NCBI RefSeq assembly: GCF_900451175.1 | Contig: NZ_UGJJ01000001.1 | Span: forward strand, 1 to 64,000 | Origin: Kingella potus | GTDB lineage: Bacteria > Pseudomonadota > Gammaproteobacteria > Burkholderiales > Neisseriaceae | DNA length: 64,000 nt | Direction: 5' to 3' | Shown here: piece by piece, positions 33,209 to 40,374 of the stretch | How positions within the stretch are numbered: position 1 is the stretch's first letter | Layout: each line of letters begins with the position of its first letter | The notes under the pieces: generated by a model | The model's input: only the letters and a program-made list of their open reading frames with translations | Told to the model about the DNA's origin: nothing | The model's database searches: none | Translations under genes and position numbers: made by a program

Positions 33209-35041
33209 ATGTCCGATTCCGTCAAATACAACGCCCTGCCGCTGCCCTTTGGGCGGCCTCTGTCCGGCACAAACGCCGCCGCCCTGCCGCTGCCCTTTGC
33301 GCGCCTGTTGGGGCAGACGGAGGAGGGCGGCAGTCTGCCCGATCCGTCTGATCCGCCCGCGCCGCCGCCAAGCCGCCGCGTGCCGGTAGCCGCCGCTTTC
33401 GCGTTTCCGAATGCCGCCGCAGCGGGGGCTGTCGGGTGCCTGAATGCCTTTTCAGACGGCCTCGAAGTACAGGCCGCGCCCCGCTTTGTGCAGAGCGAAA
33501 GCCTGCCGCTCTCCGCCTGCCTGCGCTCCGCCGTGGTTGGCATGCAAGAGCTGCGCCGCTGCGCCGCCCAAAACACAAGCGTTTCAGACGGCCTCCAACG
33601 CCGCACCGCTATCCGCTACGGCAAGGCGGAACAACTGCGCCGCTGCACCGCCGCCCATACCGGCCGCTACGCCAAGCTGCGCCGCTGCACCGAAGCGGTG
33701 TTGTCCGCCCTGTCGCAGGCACGCGCCTGCACCGTGCAAACCACCACCGCACAGCAGCCGCTGGCACGCTGCGCCGCACTCGGCCTGCTGCACAAACAGC
33801 CGCTTTGCGCCTGCCTGCGCACACGCCACAGCGCAGCCCTGCGCCCGCCGTGCGAATGGCACGACATCCCCATACCGACCCCGCCCGATCCCGAAACCCA
33901 TCTGTGCGGCAAACGCCCCAAGTCCGACCGCCTGCCGCTGCCGCTGCGCCGCCGCCACATCGTCCACCATCCCGCCGCCGTGCCGCTGCCCTTTGCCTGC
34001 GATGCGCAGGCGCACACGCCCATTTTGAAGGTTTACATGATTGAAAACAAAATCCGCGCCACAGCGGGCGGCAAACCGCTGGAACTCTTTTCCGCCTCGT
34101 TCACCGCCGACACTTCCGGCTACTGCTGGCTGGGCAGCCTGACCATCCCGCCCGAAGACTTCGCCCGCCTGGATATGGACGGGCGCGAAAAAGGCCGCGA
34201 AGCCCTGATTGAAGCAGACATCAACGGCGAAACCTTCGCCATACTCGCAGAGGAATACCGCGACAACCGCAGCTTCGGCCAAAAAAGCTACACCGTTTCC
34301 GGCCGCAGCCGCAGCGCACGGCTGGGCGAAAGCTACGCCGCACGGCGCGGCGGCCTCATCGACAACCCGATCTACGCCCGTCAGATTGCCGATCAGGCCC
34401 TTAAATACAGCGGCATCCGCATTGCCGACTGGCAGGCCGCCGACTGGCTGATACCCGGCGGCATCTATTCCACCGAAGGCAAGACCCCGATGGCCGTGGT
34501 GCGCGAGCTGGCCGAAACGGCGGGCGCGTTCGTATACAGCCATCCGGCGCGCGGCGAAATCTCCGTCCTGCCCAAACGCAAAGCCCCCGCCTGGCAGCAG
34601 GCCGCGCCCGACCGCGTCATCCCCGCCTCCGTCATCGTCAGAATCAGCGGCAGCCTGTCCGTCCGCCCCACCGCCTCCGGCGTATTCGTTTATGCCGAAC
34701 ACAATCAGGGCAAAGCCGCCGACGTGTACAAAAAAGGCAGCAGCCGCGAACCCCGCGCCGCCGCCCTGATCGGCCCGCTCTACACCGATTTGTCCGTTCT
34801 CGAAGCCGCCGGAGTCGCCGCCCTCAACGAAGCGGGCACGCACAAAACCGAATCCGTAACCCTGCCCGTAGCGGAAAAATACGCCATATCCCGCGCCGAA
34901 TTGGGCGAAATCTGGGAAATCCAAGAGCCAAGCGGCAACTGGCAGGGCGTGGTAACCGGCCTGACCCTGTCCGTCGAAATCGAAAACGACGCGCCCGTCG
35001 TCATGCAAACCGTCAGCATAGACCGCTACATCGCCGACTAG
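33209..35041 (+). CDS. Tail protein with Cys-rich N-terminal half and late-control-like C-terminal half (610 aa)
   Basis: Residues 1 to about 270 are Cys-, Arg- and Ala-rich (LRRCAAQNTSV, QLRRCTAAHTGRYAKLRRCTEAV, HKQPLCACLRTRHSA), with the phrase LPLPF repeated. Residues from about 275 (MIENKIRATAGGKPLELFSASFTADTSGYCWLGSLTIPPEDF) form a hub-like domain as in phage late control D / baseplate hub proteins. It may be two proteins fused; an internal ATG at 34036 starts the second half cleanly. Exact 21-bp repeats flank the gene. The first ATG at 33191 is an alternative start. Confidence 0.65.
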   Translation: MSDSVKYNALPLPFGRPLSGTNAAALPLPFARLLGQTEEGGSLPDPSDPPAPPPSRRVPVAAAFAFPNAAAAGAVGCLNAFSDGLEVQAAPRFVQSESLPLSACLRSAVVGMQELRRCAAQNTSVSDGLQRRTAIRYGKAEQLRRCTAAHTGRYAKLRRCTEAVLSALSQARACTVQTTTAQQPLARCAALGLLHKQPLCACLRTRHSAALRPPCEWHDIPIPTPPDPETHLCGKRPKSDRLPLPLRRRHIVHHPAAVPLPFACDAQAHTPILKVYMIENKIRATAGGKPLELFSASFTADTSGYCWLGSLTIPPEDFARLDMDGREKGREALIEADINGETFAILAEEYRDNRSFGQKSYTVSGRSRSARLGESYAARRGGLIDNPIYARQIADQALKYSGIRIADWQAADWLIPGGIYSTEGKTPMAVVRELAETAGAFVYSHPARGEISVLPKRKAPAWQQAAPDRVIPASVIVRISGSLSVRPTASGVFVYAEHNQGKAADVYKKGSSREPRAAALIGPLYTDLSVLEAAGVAALNEAGTHKTESVTLPVAEKYAISRAELGEIWEIQEPSGNWQGVVTGLTLSVEIENDAPVVMQTVSIDRYIAD

Positions 35042-35044
35042 CCG

Positions 35045-35065
35045 CGCACGCGTCCTATGCCGCAA
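35045..35065 (+). repeat. 21-bp direct repeat, right copy
   Basis: Exact copy of 33179-33199, starting four bases after the stop of the 610-aa gene. Confidence 0.8.
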
Positions 35066-35118
35066 AGCACCCCCGCCGGATAACGGCAAAGGCCGTCTGA
35101 AAACCAAAAGGAAAGCCC

Positions 35119-35346
35119 GTGAACCTCTACCAACAACTCATCAGCCTCACCGACCGCCACACCCGCGCCGCCGCCACACTCACCACCGATCTCGGCGGCG
35201 GCACATGGCAGGCGCAAACGCAAAGCGGCCGCACCGTCATCCTGCGCGGGCAGGGCGAAGCGGGGCGGCGCGTGTTCTACGACGCAGGCACGGGCAGCAT
35301 CCTAGCCCCCGCGCCCGATTCGGACATAAGCGATATTGCCGTATGA
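35119..35346 (+). CDS. Small tail-region protein (75 aa)
   Basis: A GTG start is used after AAAAGGAAAG. MNLYQQLISLTDRHTRAAATLTTDLGGGTWQAQTQSGRTVILRGQ, then GRRVFYDAGTGSILAPAP, is a short beta-rich protein found after tail hub genes in related prophages. Function unknown. Confidence 0.6.
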   Translation: MNLYQQLISLTDRHTRAAATLTTDLGGGTWQAQTQSGRTVILRGQGEAGRRVFYDAGTGSILAPAPDSDISDIAV

Positions 35347-35460
35347 GTGAAGCGGTACACGGCGCAACAGGCCGTCTGAAAAGACACAATCAAGATAAGG
35401 GAAAACAGCGGCGCAAACCGCAACGGCCGCAACAGGCCGTCTGAAAACAAAGGAAAAACC

Positions 35461-35835
35461 ATGCCCATCGAAACAAGCACTTCCGCCGCCTACCTGTACA
35501 GCATAGGCGGCATCGGCATCGTCGGCACCCTGTTCGGCATGCCGCTGGACGCGCTGATACTCGGCGGCTTATCCGGCGCGGTGGTGCGCGGCCTGCATCC
35601 GGCCGCCTCGCGCCAAGCCGGCTTCTTCTCCATCCTGCTGTCCATGCTTCTGGCCGGCGCGGTTTCGCCCGTGCTGGCCGAATGGCTGGTGCAGCGCGGC
35701 GCACTCGACCCGCAGCGCGCCGCCGAACTGCTCAAACCCCTGCTGCCCGTCGTGCTTGGCGGCGGCTGGCCGTGGCTGCTGCCGCTGGTGCGCGAGCATA
35801 TCTTAGGCCGTCTGAAAAAGGAGGACAAAGCATGA
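35461..35835 (+). CDS. Holin-like membrane protein (124 aa)
   Basis: The protein has two to three membrane segments (AAYLYSIGGIGIVGTLFGMPLDALILGGLSGAVV, GFFSILLSMLLAGAVSPVLAEWLV, LLKPLLPVVLGGGWPWLLPLV). It lies after the tail genes where lysis genes begin, which suggests a holin that opens the membrane for the endolysin. Its stop overlaps the next gene. Confidence 0.65.
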   Translation: MPIETSTSAAYLYSIGGIGIVGTLFGMPLDALILGGLSGAVVRGLHPAASRQAGFFSILLSMLLAGAVSPVLAEWLVQRGALDPQRAAELLKPLLPVVLGGGWPWLLPLVREHILGRLKKEDKA

Positions 35836-36101
35836 ACGCCCCATCCCTGATGAATCTTGCCAACCTCGCATCCGCGCTGCTCATCTTCGTGCACTGCGCC
35901 TGCCGCCTCACCGTGCAACGCTGGACGCTGCGCCAGCCCGAATTGTGGATACACGCCGTCTTGCTCGCTTCCGCCGTCGGCGTGGCCGCCTCTTCGGCCG
36001 ACACCGCCAACCCGCACGAAGTCATCCTCAACGCCGCCACAGCCGCCTACTTCGCCGCCCAGACCTGGCGTTTGCGAAACAGCAGGGCGCGCAACTGGTA
36101 G
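35832..36101 (+). CDS. Second small membrane protein of the lysis region (89 aa)
   Basis: MNAPSLMNLANLASALLIFVHCACRLTVQRWTLRQPELWIHAVLLASAVGVAASS has two to three predicted spans. The ATG overlaps the preceding TGA. Translationally coupled with the 124-aa protein; the two may work as holin and holin partner. Confidence 0.6.
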   Translation: MNAPSLMNLANLASALLIFVHCACRLTVQRWTLRQPELWIHAVLLASAVGVAASSADTANPHEVILNAATAAYFAAQTWRLRNSRARNW

Positions 36102-36186
36102 GCCGTCTGAAAAGCAGGCAGGCAGGACAAACGCGTGCGTGGCTGCGCCACACACCCTACCCAAACCACAGAGGCCGTCTGAAAAA

Positions 36187-36222
36187 ACACGTAGGGTGTG
36201 TCGCCAAAGCGACGCACGCGTC
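36187..36222 (+). repeat. TAGGGTGTG-type short inverted repeat
   Basis: GTAGGGTGTGTCGCC followed by AAAGCGACGCACGCG. The same element is found at 54962, 55074 and 55253, in variant form near 45048, and as inverse fragments near 36131, 55153 and 59229. Confidence 0.7.
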
Positions 36223-36335
36223 CCAAACCCCGCAACAGACACCCCTACCGCCAAAGCAAAAACCGCGTGCGCGGCTGCGCCACACCCCACGCGGAAATCA
36301 GCCGGTGCGTGCCGCACCGGCCGCGCACGCAGCCT

Positions 36336-37205
36336 TTACAGCATCCGCCCCAGCATCTGCCGCACGGGCGCGGGGTCTTGGAGGCCGTCGGCAAGCCGCG
36401 TCAGGCTGTGTTTGGCGGAGTGCAGCCACGTATGCGGCTCTTGCGAGAGCGAGAAAGCGCGGCCTGCGTAGTGGCTGCCCAAGCCGCGCAGCGAATCGGA
36501 CAGCGGGCGCAGGAAGTCCATGCTGTCGGAAAGATATTTCAGGCACACGGCAAGATTGTGGATTTCATGGTCGGCCAGATGTTTTTCAGACGGCCTGTCC
36601 GGCCGCTCCAACACCTCGCCCGTCAAAGCATTGTCCAGCGTCAGCGCGTGGACATAGCGCACCGCATCGGGCAGGATTTCGCGCGGCAAATCCTCGATTT
36701 TCTCCACGCCGAAACGCTGATGCACCATATTGTAGGCGGTGGAATAGTCCACCCGCCGCAGCCCCACCAAAGCGGACACCGCCTGCCGCAGCGGCGTGCG
36801 CTCGTCAACGGAAGTCGGGGCGGATTCGGCTTTCAGACGGCCTGTAACCACCGCGTCAAAGGTGCGGATGACCAGCAGGAAGAATTTGGCGGAAATCCAA
36901 GTGGCGTAGGCGTAAACCAGTTCCTTGCACACAAACGTGCCGCGGTTTTTGCCGCCGTGTACCACTTCGGCAGCCTTGCCGCCTTGCGCTTCGATTTCGG
37001 CGATCAGCTCTTGGGTTTGGGAAATGCGCAGCCAGTTGGCTGGTTTGTGATTGTCGCAGCCGCCTGCTGCTTTGTGCAGGTCGTTCAGATTGTAGAGTTG
37101 GTTTTCGGTTTGGCGCACGGCCACGTTTGAGATTTGAATTGAGTTCATGATGAACACCTTTGTAAATTGATTGATGAGATGCCGCAAAAGGGCGGCGGGC
37201 TTCAA
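36336..37205 (-). CDS. KilA-N antirepressor-type protein (289 aa)
   Basis: The N-terminal KilA-N domain spans residues 10-110 (YNLNDLHKAAGGCDNHKPANWLRISQTQELI, NRGTFVCKELVYAYATWISAKFFLLVIRTFDAV). The C-terminal half (RVDYSTAYNMVHQRFGVEKIEDLPREILPDAVRYVHALTLDNALTGEVLE) is shared with the broken copy at 280-1074. Such proteins counter CI-type repressors. It is opposite to the lysis genes. A consensus promoter lies at 37405-37433 and a long structured leader separates the two. Confidence 0.85.
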   Translation of the reverse strand: MKPAALLRHLINQFTKVFIMNSIQISNVAVRQTENQLYNLNDLHKAAGGCDNHKPANWLRISQTQELIAEIEAQGGKAAEVVHGGKNRGTFVCKELVYAYATWISAKFFLLVIRTFDAVVTGRLKAESAPTSVDERTPLRQAVSALVGLRRVDYSTAYNMVHQRFGVEKIEDLPREILPDAVRYVHALTLDNALTGEVLERPDRPSEKHLADHEIHNLAVCLKYLSDSMDFLRPLSDSLRGLGSHYAGRAFSLSQEPHTWLHSAKHSLTRLADGLQDPAPVRQMLGRML

Positions 37206-37433
37206 TCACCGTACAAAGTCGGCGGAACTTATTTCCCGAAGGTGTTGTATTCGTTCTCTCGACCCGCCATTGACTGGGATTTTTCAAGTCTCATATTTGA
37301 GCCTTGAAATAAAATCAATGACTTAATCCGTGTATTTTTTGTTCAGGCACAAAAAAGCCGCGCTATCGGGGCGATTTGAACCGCTTTGTAAAGTGATGAG
37401 CGGATTATCATTCACGGCTTTATTTTTTGTCAA
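37206..37433 (-). ncRNA. Promoter and structured, C4-like leader of the KilA-N gene
   Basis: Leftward TTGACA (37428-37433), 17 bases, TGATAA (37405-37410). The leader has GGCGGG (near 37267) pairing with CCCGCC (near 37193-37200), enclosing about 60 bases with ACTTTGTACGGTGATTG. This arrangement parallels the leader at 165-279. I suspect a C4-type antisense RNA controlling the antirepressor. No covariance search was run. Confidence 0.4.
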
Positions 37434-37517
37434 TCACTTTTTTAAAAATCCATGTGCGCAAAATTGCGCTTATGGCAAAAATCAACGACTTAGCTTAAAA
37501 AAATCCGCAGAAAGGGC

Positions 37518-37546
37518 TTGACTGTATTACTGCTTTTTATTATAAT
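37518..37546 (+). promoter_or_regulatory. Promoter of peptide cassette 4
   Basis: TTGACT, 17 bases, TATAAT. GTATTA at 37524 and TAATAC at 37543 are inverted arms around it. Confidence 0.75.
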
Positions 37547-37622
37547 ACGCCTCATGGATTAGGAAATAAGAAACCCGCCGTTGGAGGCGGCGGGAATCCG
37601 AAAAAGAAAGGAGGTGATGAAA

Positions 37623-37679
37623 ATGCAGAAGTTCCTAATCTTCGTGATTTTGCTTCTTATCAGCTTGCCGGCATATTAA
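37623..37679 (+). CDS. Ibs-like hydrophobic peptide (18 aa), cassette 4
   Basis: The peptide is MQKFLIFVILLLISLPAY. Of the five copies it looks most like E. coli Ibs, with the LLLIS core and Ala-Tyr end. AAAGGAGGTGATG precedes the ATG. A leader hairpin (CCCGCCG/CGGCGGG, 37574-37594) and the surrounding 80 bases nearly duplicate cassette 3, which is on the other strand 14 kb away. Confidence 0.75.
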   Translation: MQKFLIFVILLLISLPAY

Positions 37680-37703
37680 GAAGTAGAATCTAAGCAGTAA
37701 AAA

Positions 37704-37725
37704 GGGCGGCAGAACACCGCTGCCC
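37704..37725 (+). terminator. Intercistronic hairpin, cassette 4
   Basis: GGGCGGC and GCTGCCC pair around AGAACACC. The loop and its flanks (GGCAGAACACCGC) are repeated exactly in cassette 5. Confidence 0.5.
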
Positions 37726-37767
37726 TTCCTCCAATCTTTTGAAAACTATACCACAAGGAAAAACATC

Positions 37768-37980
37768 ATGGCAAACGCCAATACGGAACACAGTAAAAAA
37801 CTGCGTCAGCAAACGGCGGCCAAGTGGCAGCGGGAAAAGCTGGCCAGCGGCGAAAGGCGCACCATGACAATCAACGGCAAAGCCGCCGAAATGGACATTA
37901 TCGACGCGGCCATAGCCAAAGCGGGCGGCAGCCGTACGCAGGCTTTGCTGAAAATCTGCAAAGAATGGCTGGGGGAGTAG
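37768..37980 (+). CDS. Small DNA-binding-like protein, partner in peptide cassette 4
   Basis: The 70-aa protein begins MANANTEHSKKLRQQTAAKW and ends with GGSRTQALLKICKEWLGE. The pattern of a basic N-terminal helix, a strand (RRTMTING) and two final helices fits an RHH-like or related dimeric regulator. It is about 60 percent identical to the partner in cassette 5, so these two cassettes are a recent duplication. AAGGAAAAACATC precedes the start. Confidence 0.7.
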   Translation: MANANTEHSKKLRQQTAAKWQREKLASGERRTMTINGKAAEMDIIDAAIAKAGGSRTQALLKICKEWLGE

Positions 37981-38010
37981 CTTTAGGGCGGTGCAGGCGC
38001 AAAAGACAAA

Positions 38011-38034
38011 GGGCACCGGATAAATCCGATGCCC
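38011..38034 (+). terminator. Hairpin after cassette 4
   Basis: GGGCACCGGA and TCCGATGCCC pair around TAAA. There is no T run, so termination is uncertain. Confidence 0.45.
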
Positions 38035-38132
38035 TATCACGACGGCAGGCAGCTTGTCATCGCTTAGTGCCTGCCGCCGGCTGCCCATTTTGCAGGACAG
38101 TCTTACAAGCCCCTTGCGGGAACATTGGCAGT

Positions 38133-38513
38133 TTAGTACAGCCTTAATGCGTTGGCAACCGCTGTTTTGATGGAGGCAAAGTCGTCTATACCGATTACGG
38201 GGACGCAGCGCTCGCCGTTGGCGGGTTTGTAACGATCCAGCCGTGCCAGAGATACGGTGGCGGGCATGTCGCATTTTGCCCAGCATTCGATATGTTGCTT
38301 GTCGGGCAGGGGGTTGACGCTCATTTTGTGGTGGTAGGCGGCGTATATAGCCGGCTCGGTGGAACTCAACGGCACAATGGTTACGAGTTGGCCGTTGTGC
38401 CGGTGGCGGGCCAGTACGACAACTGGCCGCTTTTTTATCATTTCGGGTTCTTCGTAGCCGCGAAAGTCGCATATAACGACGCTGCGTTCTCTTGGTTGGA
38501 ACTTTAATGCCAT
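38133..38513 (-). CDS. PemK/MazF-family toxin, apparently orphan
   Basis: MALKFQPRERSVVICDFRGYEEPEMIKKRPVVVLARHRHNGQLVTIVPLSSTEP is the PemK/MazF fold with the conserved KRPVVVL strand and a Ser/Thr-rich loop. These toxins cleave RNA at specific short sites. The start at 38513 was chosen to match family N-termini; an upstream ATG at 38543 is in frame. No antitoxin gene is adjacent on the same strand. It lies between peptide cassettes 4 and 5. It may rely on one of their regulators or be controlled elsewhere. Confidence 0.85.
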   Translation of the reverse strand: MALKFQPRERSVVICDFRGYEEPEMIKKRPVVVLARHRHNGQLVTIVPLSSTEPAIYAAYHHKMSVNPLPDKQHIECWAKCDMPATVSLARLDRYKPANGERCVPVIGIDDFASIKTAVANALRLY

Positions 38514-38664
38514 GATATTTAAGTGCTTGCGATGACTCGGCAATCATAACGAAGTGCAGGATGGGGTACAAGGTTTTTTTAAAATCTCACTACACAGATT
38601 TATGTAGTAAAATAAAATCAACGGCTTAACTTGTTTACAGGCAGCAAAAATCCGCAGAAAGGGT

Positions 38665-38693
38665 TTGACTTTTTTATATAGTAGCCATATAAT
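38665..38693 (+). promoter_or_regulatory. Promoter of peptide cassette 5
   Basis: TTGACT, 17 bases, TATAAT. TTATAT (38674-38679) and ATATAA (38687-38692) are inverted arms. Confidence 0.75.
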
Positions 38694-38773
38694 ACAACCA
38701 TTCAGAAACACTTACGCCCCATCGGGGGCAACCGACAGGGCGAAGTTAAGGCTGAATGGAAAGGCTGTACAAA

Positions 38774-38830
38774 ATGGCTAAAATTGTTTTCATACTGTTT
38801 CTGCTGTTAGTCGCTAGCAACGTCTACTAA
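38774..38830 (+). CDS. Ibs-like hydrophobic peptide (18 aa), cassette 5
   Basis: The peptide is MAKIVFILFLLLVASNVY. GGAAAGG lies nine bases before the ATG. The leader carries a GCCCC/GGGGC hairpin near 38715. An intercistronic hairpin (38847-38873) contains the same GGCAGAACACCGC loop as cassette 4. Confidence 0.7.
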   Translation: MAKIVFILFLLLVASNVY

Positions 38831-38846
38831 GCATAAGTAAGTAAAC

Positions 38847-38873
38847 AAGGGGTGGCAGAACACCGCGCCCCTT
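38847..38873 (+). terminator. Intercistronic hairpin, cassette 5
   Basis: AAGGGGTGGC and GCGCCCCTT pair around AGAACACC, with TTT following. Confidence 0.5.
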
Positions 38874-38934
38874 TAGCCAAACCATTCAGCTGCATACTTT
38901 ACCGTTAAATTGATTTTTTTACAAGGGCAACATC

Positions 38935-39147
38935 ATGGCAAACAGCAACAGCGAACATTCCAAAAAACTGCGTCAGCAAACAGCCGCCGCATTTGCGCGT
39001 GCCAAGCTTCAAAGCGGCGAGTATGTGCAAATGTCGGTCAAAGGCAAGGCAGAGGATATGGCAGTGATCCGCGCCGCCATGGACAAGGCGGGCGGATCGA
39101 ATGTGCAGGCCTTGCTGAAAATCTGCAAGGAATGGCTGGGGGAGTAG
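38935..39147 (+). CDS. Small DNA-binding-like protein, partner in peptide cassette 5
   Basis: The 70-aa protein begins MANSNSEHSKKLRQQTAAAF and ends GGSNVQALLKICKEWLGE, a close paralogue of the 37768-37980 product. ACAAGGGCAACATC precedes the start. The endolysin gene begins 36 bases after its stop, with a DUS in between, so transcripts from cassette 5 could run into lysis genes. Confidence 0.7.
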   Translation: MANSNSEHSKKLRQQTAAAFARAKLQSGEYVQMSVKGKAEDMAVIRAAMDKAGGSNVQALLKICKEWLGE

Positions 39148-39183
39148 CTTTCAGACGGCCTCAAAGCAAGAAAGGAAAAGCAA

Positions 39184-39654
39184 ATGAATGAAAACCTCAA
39201 ACTCGACAACACGGGCTATGCCCTGCTTGCCCGCTTCGAAGGCACGCGCAGCCGCGCCTATCTCGACAGCGCGGGGATTCCGACAATAGGCATCGGCTTC
39301 ATCCGCTACACGCTGGGCGCACGCGCAGGCCAGCGCGTGAAAATGGGCGACAGCATGAGCGAAGCCGAAATCCGCGCCGAATTTCTCAACCAGGTGCAAA
39401 GCTACGAAGCGGCGGTGCGCCAATACGTCCGCGCCCCGCTCACCCAGTCGCAGTTTAACGCCTGCGTTTCGCTCTGCTACAACATCGGCACAGCGGCCTT
39501 TGCCAAATCCTCCGCCGTGCGCCTGCTGAACGAAAAACGCTATCAGGCCGCCTGCGCCGCCTTTGCCCTGTGGAACAAAGCAGGCGGGCGCGTGGTGCGC
39601 GGGCTGGAAAACCGCCGCAAAGAAGAACAGAAAGAGTTTTTCAGGAACGGTTGA
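39184..39654 (+). CDS. Endolysin, glycoside hydrolase 24 lysozyme
   Basis: The 156-aa protein has the catalytic triad pattern of T4/P22-type lysozymes: the Glu in LLARFEGTRSRAYLDSAGIPTIGIG, followed by Asp and Thr. The rest (PLTQSQFNACVSLCYNIGTAAFAKSSAVRLLN, ALWNKAGGRVVRGLENRRKEEQ) is standard for the family. No signal anchor is present, so it needs a holin. It cleaves peptidoglycan at the end of infection. The last 14 bases overlap hicB. Confidence 0.95.
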   Translation: MNENLKLDNTGYALLARFEGTRSRAYLDSAGIPTIGIGFIRYTLGARAGQRVKMGDSMSEAEIRAEFLNQVQSYEAAVRQYVRAPLTQSQFNACVSLCYNIGTAAFAKSSAVRLLNEKRYQAACAAFALWNKAGGRVVRGLENRRKEEQKEFFRNG

Positions 39655-40048
39655 GCGCGTCCAGCGCGGCACGGGCGAGAAAGCCGCTGCGTGTTTCATG
39701 GTGTATGGCGGTGTATTCGTCCACGCGGTCGAGCAAATACTGCGGCCAGCTCACATTGAAGCGCGTCTGTTTGGAAAACACGGTTTCATCCACCTCTACC
39801 AACACCCACATAAGCGCGTCGGCATAATCGGGCAGGCTGCGCAGCTCGGCAATGCCGCGCGGCGCGGTAACATATTCCAAGCTCTCGGCAATCATGCCCT
39901 CAATGTGGAACGCGGCGGCGGCTTTCGCGTCGGCCAAGGCCTCCTCCACCGTATCGCCCACAGGATAGCAGCCGGGCAGGTCGGGAATGACTATGCCGTA
40001 GCCGCTTTGCCCCGCATCTTGAAACAGGGCGGCCGGATAGTAAATCAT
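39641..40048 (-). CDS. hicB: HicB antitoxin
   Basis: The 135-aa protein has the HicB core (FQDAGQSGYGIVIPDLPGCYPVGDTVEEALADAKAAAAFHIEGM) and a C-terminal RHH DNA-binding part (TRFNVSWPQYLLDRVDEYTAIHHETRSGFLARAALDALN). It neutralises HicA and represses the pair. The start MIYYPAALF at 40048 was chosen to fit the family. It follows hicA on the same strand. Confidence 0.95.
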   Translation of the reverse strand: MIYYPAALFQDAGQSGYGIVIPDLPGCYPVGDTVEEALADAKAAAAFHIEGMIAESLEYVTAPRGIAELRSLPDYADALMWVLVEVDETVFSKQTRFNVSWPQYLLDRVDEYTAIHHETRSGFLARAALDALNRS

Positions 40049-40101
40049 GCTTTGTCCTTTTTTCGGATATGGCAGGGAAAGCCCCTTGCGGGGCGTTTGT
40101 T

Positions 40102-40287
40102 TCAAAAATCCAAACCCGATTTCTTTTTTGCATCTTTCAGTTGCCCCAAAGATACGTCTTTTTCGGGATGGCTGATGGTAATCAAGTGTGGAACGCCGTC
40201 TTTCTTAAACTGATGGTGGCTGCCTTTCACTCGGACAAGCTGCCAGCCGCCGGCTTCGAGAATAGCGATTAACTCCCTGCTTTTCAT
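40102..40287 (-). CDS. hicA: HicA toxin
   Basis: The 61-aa protein MKSRELIAILEAGGWQLVRVKGSHHQFKKDGVPHLITISHPEKDVSLGQLKDAKKKSGLDF has the double-stranded RNA-binding fold with the catalytic His in GSHHQF. It cleaves mRNA. GGAAAGG precedes the start. An operator-like palindrome (40313-40328) lies upstream. Confidence 0.95.
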   Translation of the reverse strand: MKSRELIAILEAGGWQLVRVKGSHHQFKKDGVPHLITISHPEKDVSLGQLKDAKKKSGLDF

Positions 40288-40312
40288 ATCCTTTCCTTGT
40301 TTGTTTAAGATG

Positions 40313-40328
40313 TGTGTATTATTACACA
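40313..40328. promoter_or_regulatory. Palindrome between hicA and the Rz gene
   Basis: TGTGTATTATTACACA is a perfect inverted repeat with a four-base centre in the divergent region, a likely HicB operator. Confidence 0.55.
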
Positions 40329-40374
40329 AAAAGCAAGTAAGGGCAAGCGTTTTGTGTATTTTTGGAGAAAATTA

